Positions 1-8,442 of a DNA stretch of 12,404 bases are shown in pieces; the stretch's first letter is position 1; each line of letters opens with the position of its first letter. The position numbers and the translations under genes were made by a program. This DNA comes from DASQDN01 sp035630195. GTDB taxonomy: Bacteria > Acidobacteriota > Terriglobia > Bryobacterales > Bryobacteraceae. The notes under the pieces were generated by a model. The model was not told the DNA's origin. It ran no database searches and saw only the letters and a program-made list of their open reading frames with translations. The stretch is taken from assembly GCA_035630195.1 (NCBI GenBank), contig DASQLD010000429.1, forward strand, positions 1-12,404, written 5' to 3'.

Positions 1-1427
1 GGGACCGGATGGGAATCAAACCACTGTATGTTCATCGCCACGGGGATGACATTTATTTCGGATCGGAGCTGAAGAATCTCTTCGAGCACCCGGAGATCGA
101 ACGGCGCTTCAACCTCACTGGATTAAATTTATACTTATCGCTCAACTACATCCCTGGGAATCACACGATGGTGGATGGGATTGAGAAACTCCAACCTGGT
201 CACTGGCTGGAATGGCGTGATGGCCACGTGACAGAAGATGCTTATTGGCGTCTTCAATTCGATCCACACCCAATAGCACCCGATGGTGCAAAAGAAGAAC
301 TGGACGCGCTCTTAAGATCCTCTATTCGCGAGCATCTGGTTTCGGACGTACCGCTCGGCGTGTGGTCCAGTGGTGGGCTCGATTCCTCCACCATTGTTCA
401 CTACGCGAGTCAAGAAGCCGGTCGACAGCTCAAAACGTTCTCTGTATCGTTCCAGGGCCGCAGCTTCGATGAGAGCCCCTGGTTTCGTGAGATTGCCAAA
501 AAGTACGGAACTGACCATCACGAATTTGATCTTCATCCCGAGGTGGAGCTCCAGGAAGTGATCGATCAACTTCCTTACTACTCAGATGAACCGAGTTCCG
601 ATGCAGGCGCGGTGCCGGTCTGGTTTCTCTCGAAGATGACGCGAAGGCACGTAACCGTAGCTCTCAGCGGCGAGGGAGCAGATGAGTTATTCGGCGGCTA
701 CCAGACCTATCTGGCGGACAACTATGCCAGTACGTTGCGAGCACTGCCCAAGCCATTGCTGAAAGCCGGCCTTGGAGTGACACAGCTACTGCCAGTTTCC
801 GACGATAAGATCAGCTTCGAATACAAGGCAAAGCGACTGCTAGAAGGCTCGCTTCTGCCGCCTAATGAGGCCCATTTCTTCTGGAATGGGACGTGGTCGT
901 CGTCACAGCGCCGTCATTTACTATTGCCGGCGGCATACCGGAATGTGAGCTTACCTCATTCCGATGATTTTCTATACATCGATCAGCTCCACTATCTACC
1001 TGACGACATCCTCTATAAGACCGATCGCATGAGTATGGCGCACTCATTGGAGGTTCGTCCCCCATTTCTCGATCATCGAATTGTTGAATTCGCGGCCAGG
1101 CTGCCCAGAGACCTCAAGATTCGGGGGTCGAAACTCAAATGGATTCTTCGCGAGCTGATGCGAGACAAGCTGCCTGAATCTGTGTTAACGAGGTCAAAGC
1201 AAGGATTCGACATCCCAACTCATCATTGGTTTCGTACGATTCTCAAGCCACTGCTGCTCGATACTATCAATCGCGAATCGGTGGAGGCAATGGGCATATT
1301 CAGTTGGCCTGCAGTCCACCGGGTCATCAGCGACCATCTCGATCGGAGGGCGAATTATGGATATCATCTCTGGGGACTACTAATGCTGTTTCTTTGGCGA
1401 ACGAGATGGTCTATCGGACGCCCGTGA
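1..1427 (+). CDS. asnB: Asparagine synthetase (glutamine-hydrolysing) family protein, 5'-partial
   Basis: The frame is open from base 3 (D-R-M-G-I-K-P-L-Y), and this matches the end of the class II glutamine amidotransferase domain (usual form RDRFGIKPLYY). The ATG at 9 is therefore internal. By family comparison roughly 130-140 N-terminal residues, including the catalytic Cys, lie left of the window. Numbering from the Met at 9, the synthetase domain shows the ATP-pyrophosphatase loop SGGLDSS (about 121-127), ALSGEGADELFGGY (about 218-231) and the late block YKTDRMSMAHSLEVRPPFLD. The family adenylates a carboxylate and transfers ammonia from glutamine to it. Copies in polysaccharide clusters often amidate sugars or have untested roles. 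The adjacent methyltransferase, GT39 and GT4 genes make a glycan role as plausible as free asparagine synthesis. The 3' end overlaps the convergent methyltransferase gene by 17 bp. Family assignment is firm; substrate is open. Confidence 0.93.
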   Translation, partial: DRMGIKPLYVHRHGDDIYFGSELKNLFEHPEIERRFNLTGLNLYLSLNYIPGNHTMVDGIEKLQPGHWLEWRDGHVTEDAYWRLQFDPHPIAPDGAKEELDALLRSSIREHLVSDVPLGVWSSGGLDSSTIVHYASQEAGRQLKTFSVSFQGRSFDESPWFREIAKKYGTDHHEFDLHPEVELQEVIDQLPYYSDEPSSDAGAVPVWFLSKMTRRHVTVALSGEGADELFGGYQTYLADNYASTLRALPKPLLKAGLGVTQLLPVSDDKISFEYKAKRLLEGSLLPPNEAHFFWNGTWSSSQRRHLLLPAAYRNVSLPHSDDFLYIDQLHYLPDDILYKTDRMSMAHSLEVRPPFLDHRIVEFAARLPRDLKIRGSKLKWILRELMRDKLPESVLTRSKQGFDIPTHHWFRTILKPLLLDTINRESVEAMGIFSWPAVHRVISDHLDRRANYGYHLWGLLMLFLWRTRWSIGRP

Positions 1428-2169
1428 TCATTGTGAAATCAACCTTCGAACGGAATCGGACTAAAGGATCAACGGCGATCGCCTCGGCAATATTTCTTAG
1501 GCCGCCCGCGTAAACCTCGTCGGTGAGAAGAGCCATCAGTGAATTACTTGGTTTTTCCAGAAAGGGATCGCGGTAGATTTCTTCGCCGATGAACGAGACG
1601 TCGTAAGCGTCCACGACCCGCATTTCGACATTGCTCAGTCCAACCTTCCCCATACCGTCGACGATCTGACCGAACGAGGGATAGCGATTTAGATCCAACT
1701 CTAGGGCGCCTTCGAAGTACTCGTATTGATAGCGTCGGCTCGTGCGAGGATCGATACCAATGATCGCTAACGTCCCTCCGGGGACGAGCAGGCGGGCCGC
1801 TTGCGCCAGGAAATCAGAAGGATCGTCGAAATGATGGAACGCGTTCACACAGAAGACAACGTCGAAGACGTCTTCCCGCAAAGGAAGACGATTCGCAGTG
1901 GCCGCAATCAGTTCCGCAGGCCCAATTCGCTGCGCGGCCTGTCCCAGCATCCCCGTTGACGCATCCAGACCGAATACTTTAGCGACCGTTTTGTTCCGTA
2001 CCCATTCAATCCAGTGGCCCGTTCCACATCCCGCCTCCAAGATTTTTTTGGCGGATGCTTTTCGGATCAGCTGCTCAAGAGCCGCGCCAATTCCTTCCAG
2101 TCCTCCGCTGTCATATCGCGCATGAAACGTTCTCGCGATCTGGTTGTAATCAACCTTGGATCGGTCCAT
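1411..2169 (-). CDS. Class I SAM-dependent methyltransferase (Methyltransf_11 type)
   Basis: This 252-residue cytosolic protein has the Rossmann-type methyltransferase motifs in order. Motif I is ILEAGCGTGHW (about 43-53), which binds SAM. The acidic residue ending beta-2 is in GLDAS (about 67-71). Motif IV is the region DVVFCVNAFHHF (about 103-114), followed by LLVPGGTLAIIG (about 127-138). The C-terminal 110 residues carry no signature I know and probably bind the substrate. The ATG at 2169 shares CATG with the ATG of the divergent GT39 gene, and no convincing Shine-Dalgarno sequence precedes it. Its 3' end runs 17 bp into the amidotransferase gene. Lying between three probable glycan genes, it may methylate a sugar or a lipid-linked intermediate, but this is inferred from position only. 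The acceptor could equally be a small metabolite. Confidence 0.88.
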   Translation of the reverse strand: MDRSKVDYNQIARTFHARYDSGGLEGIGAALEQLIRKASAKKILEAGCGTGHWIEWVRNKTVAKVFGLDASTGMLGQAAQRIGPAELIAATANRLPLREDVFDVVFCVNAFHHFDDPSDFLAQAARLLVPGGTLAIIGIDPRTSRRYQYEYFEGALELDLNRYPSFGQIVDGMGKVGLSNVEMRVVDAYDVSFIGEEIYRDPFLEKPSNSLMALLTDEVYAGGLRNIAEAIAVDPLVRFRSKVDFTMITGVR

Positions 2170-3967
2170 GTTCCGATTTTCGCCTGTACTCGATAATGGA
2201 TTATTGGATCCACGAACTGCCCGACGATATGACCTTCTCGTGTGCCTGTTCGCTGCGGTTATCTACGTTGTAGCTTGCATCAGTCCACCCGCATTGATGG
2301 ACGACGTGGATGCCGTTCAGGCGCAGATTGCCCGCACTATGCTCGAGTCCGGCGACTGGGTGACTGCGCGTCTAAACGGCATCGCCTATCTCGAAAAGTC
2401 GCCGCTCGTGTATTGGCTGATGGCGATTTCATTCTCCATCTTTGGTGTACAGGATTGGGCGGCGCGAATCCCGATCGCGCTGAGCGTAATCGTGCTGTGC
2501 TGGCTTACGAATCGTATGGGTCGCTGGGCATTCGACGCCCGCACTGGCTTCTATGCTGGGCTGTCCCTATCAACATGTATCGGGCTATTTTTGTTTACTC
2601 GAATTCTCATTCCCGACGTCATCTTAACAACGACAATCGCTCTGGCCATGTGGGGGTTCTTGCGTGCCCTGGAGAAAGAGGAGAGGCGTCCGAAGCTTTG
2701 GGCATACACGTTCTGGGCGGCCATCGGCACCGGTTTGCTGCTGAAAGGGTTGATCGCCGCCGTGTTTCCTATTGCCGTGGCTTGCCTTTACTTGTTGTTC
2801 ACGAAGCAACTTGCATCAATCCCTCGGCTTCGACCTGTCGCGGGAATTGTAATTGCATTGTCTATCGCCGCGCCATGGCATTTACTTGCGACGCTCCGTA
2901 ATCCTCCTTATCTGGACTTGACCCCGACGAGCGAAGCGGGTCAATATCATGGCTTCTTTTGGTTCTATTTTTTAAACGAGCATGTTTTCCGATTCCTGAA
3001 CATGCGTCATCCGAGGGACTACAACACCGTCCCCCGCTACTTGTTCTGGATGTTCCATCTACTCTGGCTGTTTCCCTGGAGCGTATACTTACCGGGAATC
3101 GTCCAGTTATCCTACAAGCCCATGGATAGGGCCGGACGCACACGGTTTTTGGCGCTCTGCTGGATAGGATTCGTGCTTGTGTTTTTCACTTTCTCAACCA
3201 CGCAGGAATACTACTCAATGCCGATCTATCCCGCTCTGGCGCTGCTTATTGGATGCGGGATGGCGGCTAATAATAGATGGACTCGCGTTGGATCCAAGAT
3301 CCTTGCTGTTCTTGCGGCGACCTCCGTTATTGCGATCGTCATCATCCTGTGGCATGTTCAAGGATTGCCCACGCCGGGCGACATCTCCAACGCACTCACG
3401 CAGAATCCAGACGTGTACACGTTGTCGCTGGGACACATGGGTGACCTTACGCTCAACTCGTTTGCCTACCTGAGGCTTCCCTTGGTTGTTGCTGGCATGG
3501 CCTTCCTGATCGGCGCTATCGGCGCTTGGCGAATGCGATTCCTGGCTATAGCTGCGATGATGGCGCTATTTCTCAATGCGGCTCGTCTTGCCCTGGTTGT
3601 ATTCGATCCTTACTTGTCATCTCGCGCGCTTGGCGAAGCTGTAATGGCCGCGCCTCCGGGACAACTTATCGCCGACAATCAGTACTACACGTTTTCATCC
3701 ATCTTCTTTTACACGAATCGACAGGCGCTTTTGCTAAACGGCCGGGTCATGAACTTGGAATACGGGTCCTATGCGCCTGGCGCTCCTGATGTGTTTATTG
3801 ATGATGCTGAGTTCGCTGAGCTTTGGAAGTCTTCGAAACGATACTACGTGCTTGTCGAAAAGCCTTCATTAGGACGTTTTGAAAACCTCGTCGGCAAGGC
3901 CACTCTCTTCAGCGTTAAGGAATCCGGCGGAAAATATCTCCTCACCAATCATGCGAATTTGCATTGA
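2168..3967 (+). CDS. GT39 (ArnT/PMT-like) integral membrane glycosyltransferase
   Basis: From the ATG at 2168 this is a 599-residue multi-spanning membrane protein. After a first membrane helix (about 21-39) comes the acidic periplasmic motif M-D-D-V-D (44-48), in the place of the family's catalytic DE/NE pair. It is followed by the signature ARTMLESGDWVTARLNG (about 55-71) and YLEKSPLVYWL (about 74-84). A further family block is NEHVFRF (270-276) with a proline- and tryptophan-containing loop (FPW, about 302-304). Many hydrophobic helices follow, then a soluble C-terminal tail. Such enzymes move a sugar from a polyprenyl-phosphate donor onto a lipid, glycan or protein outside the inner membrane. 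Other possible in-frame starts are TTG at 2156 and TTG at 2204, and none has a strong ribosome site. It overlaps the following GT4 gene by 17 bp, which suggests cotranscription. The acceptor is unknown. Confidence 0.92.
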   Translation: MFRFSPVLDNGLLDPRTARRYDLLVCLFAAVIYVVACISPPALMDDVDAVQAQIARTMLESGDWVTARLNGIAYLEKSPLVYWLMAISFSIFGVQDWAARIPIALSVIVLCWLTNRMGRWAFDARTGFYAGLSLSTCIGLFLFTRILIPDVILTTTIALAMWGFLRALEKEERRPKLWAYTFWAAIGTGLLLKGLIAAVFPIAVACLYLLFTKQLASIPRLRPVAGIVIALSIAAPWHLLATLRNPPYLDLTPTSEAGQYHGFFWFYFLNEHVFRFLNMRHPRDYNTVPRYLFWMFHLLWLFPWSVYLPGIVQLSYKPMDRAGRTRFLALCWIGFVLVFFTFSTTQEYYSMPIYPALALLIGCGMAANNRWTRVGSKILAVLAATSVIAIVIILWHVQGLPTPGDISNALTQNPDVYTLSLGHMGDLTLNSFAYLRLPLVVAGMAFLIGAIGAWRMRFLAIAAMMALFLNAARLALVVFDPYLSSRALGEAVMAAPPGQLIADNQYYTFSSIFFYTNRQALLLNGRVMNLEYGSYAPGAPDVFIDDAEFAELWKSSKRYYVLVEKPSLGRFENLVGKATLFSVKESGGKYLLTNHANLH

Positions 3968-5045
3968 CGCGACTGCGCTGCTGTTGCGATCGGCAGGTAT
4001 CAAGAACTACTTGTACTATTGGATGCGCGCCCTTCGTGAGTATGCTCCGCAGCACCACATCGACGCGTTTCCACTACTCGGGTCTGTCGATTCCTTGGAT
4101 CACGATCGCTCTATACTCACGCCGCTACAGACATATCCGCGGATCGGCGTGCTGCAATTCATCAACAAGGTCTTTCCGCCTGCCATCAATGCCGCTGTTC
4201 GGAACGTGGATGTCTTCCATGCTTCGAATCAAATTCACGCTGTACCACGTGGCGTGAAGTTGACAGGCACCATATATGACATGACGTGTCTGCTGATGCC
4301 GCAGTTTCACACGCCGGCTAACGTGCGCGCGGAGTTGAGGCACTACGATCGAGTATTCAAGCGCGCCAATGGTCTGATCGCAATTTCGCAGAGCGCGAAA
4401 GAAGACGCCATCCGGCTACTGAACCTCAATCCCGATCGTATCGACGTTATCTATCCAGGTATACCGAATGCGTATTTTTCAGCCCCGCCGGCGAAACAAA
4501 AATACAAACTGGAGAAGCCGTTCGTACTCTTTGTCGGTACGGTTGAGCCGCGAAAGAATGTTGATACTTTGCTTGATGCATGGCTGCAATTACCCGTCTC
4601 AACTCGCGATGCCCACGATTTCGTCTTTGTGGGACCGATCGGTTGGGCCGGGAGTGCGACAGTGAATCGCCTTCGATCGGGAATTCACGGAGTGCGAGTT
4701 CTCGGGTATGTGCCCGAAGCCGATTTGCCCTCGATCACTGCTGCTGCGAGCGTCTTTGCTTATCCATCGTTTTATGAAGGCTTCGGGTTCCCGATTGCGC
4801 AGGCGATGGCGGCCGGTGTGCCTGTAATCACCTCGAATGTCTCCTCGATGCCCGAGGTGGTTGGTGGAGGCGGTGTTCTCGTTGATCCACAGAGCGCAGC
4901 GGAACTGAGCTCAGCTATCGACCGTCTGCTGACCTCGCAGACTGAACGGAAAAGGTTGGGACTGCAAGGAAGAGAACTTGCGAGAAAATATACATGGAAG
5001 AACTCGGCGGAGCGTTCCGCCGAGTTCTTTACGCGCTTGGGTTAG
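3951..5045 (+). CDS. Glycosyltransferase family 4 (GT-B fold)
   Basis: I start this gene at the ATG at 3951 (MRICIDATALL), because the family begins with a short beta strand. An upstream ATG at 3879 would add 24 residues lying wholly inside the GT39 gene. The product is 364 residues. The N-terminal acceptor domain has AGIKNYLYYW (about 15-24). The C-terminal donor domain shows FVGTVEPRKN (about 194-203), YPSFYEGFGFP (about 271-281) and VPVITSNVSSMPEVVGGGG (about 290-308). The nucleotide-sugar motif usually reads E-x7-E. Here it is E276-x7-Q284 because codon 4800-4802 is CAG. It overlaps GT39 by 17 bp, so the two are likely one operon adding sugars to the same glycan, this one in the cytosol. 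Its last codons contain a strong hairpin (4998-5029), and its stop overlaps that of the convergent receptor by 4 bp. Confidence 0.93.
   Translation: MRICIDATALLLRSAGIKNYLYYWMRALREYAPQHHIDAFPLLGSVDSLDHDRSILTPLQTYPRIGVLQFINKVFPPAINAAVRNVDVFHASNQIHAVPRGVKLTGTIYDMTCLLMPQFHTPANVRAELRHYDRVFKRANGLIAISQSAKEDAIRLLNLNPDRIDVIYPGIPNAYFSAPPAKQKYKLEKPFVLFVGTVEPRKNVDTLLDAWLQLPVSTRDAHDFVFVGPIGWAGSATVNRLRSGIHGVRVLGYVPEADLPSITAAASVFAYPSFYEGFGFPIAQAMAAGVPVITSNVSSMPEVVGGGGVLVDPQSAAELSSAIDRLLTSQTERKRLGLQGRELARKYTWKNSAERSAEFFTRLG
4998..5029. terminator. Perfect 14-bp stem, 4-nt loop hairpin; candidate receptor terminator
   Basis: Arms AAGAACTCGGCGGA (4998-5011) and TCCGCCGAGTTCTT (5016-5029) are exact reverse complements around the loop GCGT. 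On the minus strand the hairpin begins 12 nt after the receptor stop codon and ends in UUCUUCC, a good place for an intrinsic terminator although the U-tract is interrupted. On the plus strand it falls inside codons 350-360 of GT4 and is followed by one more T. Termination there would leave GT4 mRNA without a stop codon, so translating ribosomes presumably melt it. Confidence 0.6.
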
Positions 5046-8000
5046 AAACGAAGGGTCAGTTGGTAGCGAATGACACGGCCGCCTGCTTCGAGGAACGTCG
5101 GGTTCAAAAAGCGGCCAGCTAGAGAGCCGCTGACATTCGAAGCGATTGTACCTTCGCCGGGTGTGAATGGACTGACGCTGAGGTAACCATACTGCGGTGT
5201 GTTCCAGATGTTATAGAATTCCGTCCGGAACTCAGTGCTGAAGCGTTCACTAATACGAACATTCTTGATCAAGTTGACATTCCAGTTCTTGAGACCAGGA
5301 ATACGCTCCAGGTTGCGGCCCGCGTTACCCGTGCGTCCGGCAGTTGTTGGCAGCCCAATGTAACGAGCCTCCTTCGGATCAATCGGCACAGAGACGTAAC
5401 CGCCGGTCGCCGGGTTGAAAACATCGGGATTAACATAGCCGAAGGCATTGGTCGGAGATACCCCGACGAACTGGGCACGCACTCCGGGTTGTCCGGCTGG
5501 ATTGAAGTCAGACCGGTTCGGTCCGCCGATCCCGTCAGAATCGACTCCGTTCGTCGCGCTGTACGGAACTCCGGATTCGAAAGTCGTTACACCGGCAGCT
5601 TGCCAGCCTCCAAGGACCCGTCCTAGCACGCCCCGTTGCGATTGAAAGAACGGCAATTCATATAAGTACGTCAACACCAGCCGATGAGTTCGGTCGTACA
5701 AGGACACGGCACGTTCCAATTTTTGACCGCCGAATGGGGATGGATAACTGGCGACGTGGCTAGTGTTGTTGTACTGGAAAATCTCGCTGGCATTATCCAT
5801 CAGCTTGGCCCAGGTCCAGGCAGCACTGAAGCCCAGCCGGTTTGTGAATCGCTTCCGCACTTCCGTCTGCAGCGAATGGTAGCTGGAATGTCCGCCGTTC
5901 GTTCGAATGTTACGTGCTCCCTGCATTGGATCGAGACGGGCTTCGAGAGCATACGGATTCGCGCTGGCATCCAGCGTTTGCTGCAACTGCGCAATAGAGT
6001 TAAAGCCGGCCGGCAGTACCTGAAGCGATGGAGGAACAACAGGATTCAGGTCTTCCTGGATATACAGCCTTACGCCACTTGAACCAACGTAGGCCGTTTC
6101 AAGAACTGTGTTCCCCGGCAACTCGCGTTGGATACCAAAAGACCAGCGCTGATAGTAGGGATTAACGAGATCGCCCGAGACCAGAGTTTGAGAGTCCTTG
6201 GGTGTCAAGGCTCTGGGGGTAGTCGGTAGTTTCTCCGAGAAATTGGCAACGCCCCGATCTGTTCCACTTGCCGATTTCGACAGCAGTTGCGTCGAAATCA
6301 AGTTTGGCGCAGATGACGCGATATTGGACGCAATGTTGTTGAAGAAAGAATCGTAGGTGATGTTGTAACCAGTGCGGAACACCGTCTTGCGATTCCCGAA
6401 GAGCTTCCCGAGAATCCCATCCTCGAACGCTGGTGAATACGTAATTCCCAATGCGGGACCGAAGTTGTTGTTGTCGGCGGGCACTTCATTCGTTTCATTG
6501 AACGGGCCCGTACCTGTTTGTGGGTCGATGTTGAACAGACCGGTGTAAGCAGGCGTGGGCAATGAATTCATCGGTGTACCGAAGTTCTCGTATCGCAATC
6601 CCAGCGTGACCGTGAGGCCGGGCGTCATCTGCCATCTGTCCTGGAAGAAATATGCTTGCCGGAACAACTCGGGATAATATACAGCGTTGCCGAAATCGCG
6701 AACAGCGCTGCCGGCCGAACCGCCGAAGTCATCGAGGAAGTTGGCGAAGGTCTGATAGCCGCCTCCAACACTGTAAATGATGTTCCCTCGCGTGACCACA
6801 GGGGCCGACTGGCGGGATTGCTGATTTAATAAGTCAATCCCAAAACGAAATGAGTGCCTACCGCGAATGTAGTTGAGCGTATCCTGCAACGCAAAGTTAT
6901 TTGCGATTCTTCCTTGCGGGATATTTGTTGGGACGCCCAAATTCGAAAGTGGCGTCAGAGTATACAGTGGCATCGTTGAACCGAGAGGATTCTCCGTGTC
7001 GGCTGGTGAATCAAAATCAATTCGATTGAACGGTAACCGCAATTCGTTCGTGAACGAAGGCGAAAAGACGTGTGTTTCCGATAAAACAACATTGTGGAAG
7101 CGCGACATCGTGCTCGTCTGCATGCCAGGCAAATTCTGTGTGAACCGCGGTCGGTCGCTGCGATCATGGTTGTAACTGAGCGCCAGCATATCTGTATCGC
7201 TGAGCTTGTGATCTATCTTCGCCGAGAATTGTCGAGCATCAAGCTTCTGAGGAAATGCATAGAGCGCAGTACCGGTTTGTACACTACCGCGACCTCCGCC
7301 GAGTTCCGTCTGCGAAAGTTGCCCGATCGCGATTGCGCCCGCTGTAAGATTCAAATACAGATCGGCCTGCGGGTTTACGCCTTGTGGGAATAACTCGCGG
7401 AGCCGGTCTCTTCCCGCCTGTGACAGAGTCGTCAAAGACACCTGACTGGTCGAGCGCTGGCGCTGCTCCTGCCATGCCGCGAAGAAAAACGTCCGATCCT
7501 TGACAATTGGACCGCCTAGTGTTCCTGAAAAATACTGCTCGGTTCCAGGCAACATCTTTCCTCGCGATCGGATGACTGGATCCAGCACTTGAGTGTTTGT
7601 GATCGCGTCGTCGTTTGTGACGTCCACCAGATAGCTTCCAGAACCATGAAAATCGTTCGAGCCGGACTTTGTGATTACGTTGATCACGGCGCCGCCGGCT
7701 CGCCCGAACTCTGCGTCGAAATTGGAGGTCTGAATAGAAACTTCCGCGACGGCCTCGGGATTCTTTATCTGGAAAGCCTGACCGGCGACCGAAATGTCAT
7801 TGTTTTCCGTTCCATTAAGTAGGAAGTTGTTGGAACGGCCGCGAGCACCGTTTACTGAAAAGGTGCTTGTTCCGGCAGCGGCCTGCCGCTGTTCGTTTAC
7901 ACCAGGCAGATTGATCGCAAGCATATTGGGATTTCGGGTGGCGTATGGCAATTTGATCGCCTGGCTTTGGGTGATGTTGCCTCCACGAACGGGCGCTTCC

Positions 8001-8386
8001 GTTTGAAGTTGAAGTGCTTCGGCTGAAACTTCAACGACACTGACGTTGTCGCCAACCTCCAAACGAACATCAATGCTTACAGTTTGGGCGGCCTGAACGT
8101 TAACAGAGCGATTAGTTACGGTTTTGAATCCAACACCTTTGACCGTGACGTCATATTCGCCCAGGTCGACAGCGTCGAAGCGGTATACTCCGCCATCGTT
8201 CGTGGCCGTCGTGCGAATAATTCCGGTCTGCTTGTTTGTGAGCTCAACGGAAGCGTTTGGCGTTGCCGCGGCAGACGCGTCAGTAACAATTCCCGTAATC
8301 GTGCCACGGCTTGTCTGCCCGAATATCAACGCTGCAAAAAAGATTAACGCTGCAAGCGGATTGCTTGCGAGTTTCATTCTGTACAT
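5042..8386 (-). CDS. Oar-like TonB-dependent outer-membrane receptor with N-terminal carboxypeptidase-regulatory-like domain
   Basis: This 1114-residue protein has a signal peptide (hydrophobic about 9-23). A carboxypeptidase-regulatory-like beta-sandwich domain follows (about 28-110; G-x-V-x-D near 32-36, then N-D-G-G-V-Y-R-F and L-G-E-Y-D-V-T-V). The plug domain is next (about 125-245), with SVNGARGRSNNFLLNG and FDAEFGRAGGAVINVITKSG. The rest is a long beta-barrel rich in aromatic and polar strands, ending in the aromatic terminus RYQLTLRF typical of BAM-assembled proteins. Acidobacterial genomes carry many such receptors, usually thought to import glycans, peptides or metal complexes with TonB energy. 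No SusD-like partner or degradative enzyme is adjacent, so the substrate is unknown. GGGAAAG at 8391-8397 is 4 nt from the ATG at 8386 and 13 nt from the one at 8377. Either start keeps a working signal peptide. The C-terminus overlaps the GT4 stop by 4 bp. Confidence 0.94.
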   Translation of the reverse strand: MYRMKLASNPLAALIFFAALIFGQTSRGTITGIVTDASAAATPNASVELTNKQTGIIRTTATNDGGVYRFDAVDLGEYDVTVKGVGFKTVTNRSVNVQAAQTVSIDVRLEVGDNVSVVEVSAEALQLQTEAPVRGGNITQSQAIKLPYATRNPNMLAINLPGVNEQRQAAAGTSTFSVNGARGRSNNFLLNGTENNDISVAGQAFQIKNPEAVAEVSIQTSNFDAEFGRAGGAVINVITKSGSNDFHGSGSYLVDVTNDDAITNTQVLDPVIRSRGKMLPGTEQYFSGTLGGPIVKDRTFFFAAWQEQRQRSTSQVSLTTLSQAGRDRLRELFPQGVNPQADLYLNLTAGAIAIGQLSQTELGGGRGSVQTGTALYAFPQKLDARQFSAKIDHKLSDTDMLALSYNHDRSDRPRFTQNLPGMQTSTMSRFHNVVLSETHVFSPSFTNELRLPFNRIDFDSPADTENPLGSTMPLYTLTPLSNLGVPTNIPQGRIANNFALQDTLNYIRGRHSFRFGIDLLNQQSRQSAPVVTRGNIIYSVGGGYQTFANFLDDFGGSAGSAVRDFGNAVYYPELFRQAYFFQDRWQMTPGLTVTLGLRYENFGTPMNSLPTPAYTGLFNIDPQTGTGPFNETNEVPADNNNFGPALGITYSPAFEDGILGKLFGNRKTVFRTGYNITYDSFFNNIASNIASSAPNLISTQLLSKSASGTDRGVANFSEKLPTTPRALTPKDSQTLVSGDLVNPYYQRWSFGIQRELPGNTVLETAYVGSSGVRLYIQEDLNPVVPPSLQVLPAGFNSIAQLQQTLDASANPYALEARLDPMQGARNIRTNGGHSSYHSLQTEVRKRFTNRLGFSAAWTWAKLMDNASEIFQYNNTSHVASYPSPFGGQKLERAVSLYDRTHRLVLTYLYELPFFQSQRGVLGRVLGGWQAAGVTTFESGVPYSATNGVDSDGIGGPNRSDFNPAGQPGVRAQFVGVSPTNAFGYVNPDVFNPATGGYVSVPIDPKEARYIGLPTTAGRTGNAGRNLERIPGLKNWNVNLIKNVRISERFSTEFRTEFYNIWNTPQYGYLSVSPFTPGEGTIASNVSGSLAGRFLNPTFLEAGGRVIRYQLTLRF

Positions 8387-8390
8387 ATTG

Positions 8391-8397
8391 CTTTCCC
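8391..8397 (-). promoter_or_regulatory. Putative Shine-Dalgarno of the receptor gene
   Basis: On the minus strand GGGAAAG sits 4 nt before the ATG at 8386 and 13 nt before the in-frame ATG at 8377. The spacing is a little short for the first and too long for the second, so it mildly favours 8386. Confidence 0.4.
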
Positions 8398-8442
8398 AAC
8401 AGGATAATGCGTAACTACGAGCTTAGCAGCGTTGATTAGGAA

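Noticed and set aside
245..1065. Overlapping open frames on both strands inside the amidotransferase gene
   Set aside because: They lie wholly within a strongly conserved coding frame and show no family motif, so they are shadow frames.
5269..8347. Many antisense and alternative-frame open reading frames of 60-130 codons across the receptor gene
   Set aside because: The receptor frame has continuous domain-level homology over its length; the others have none.
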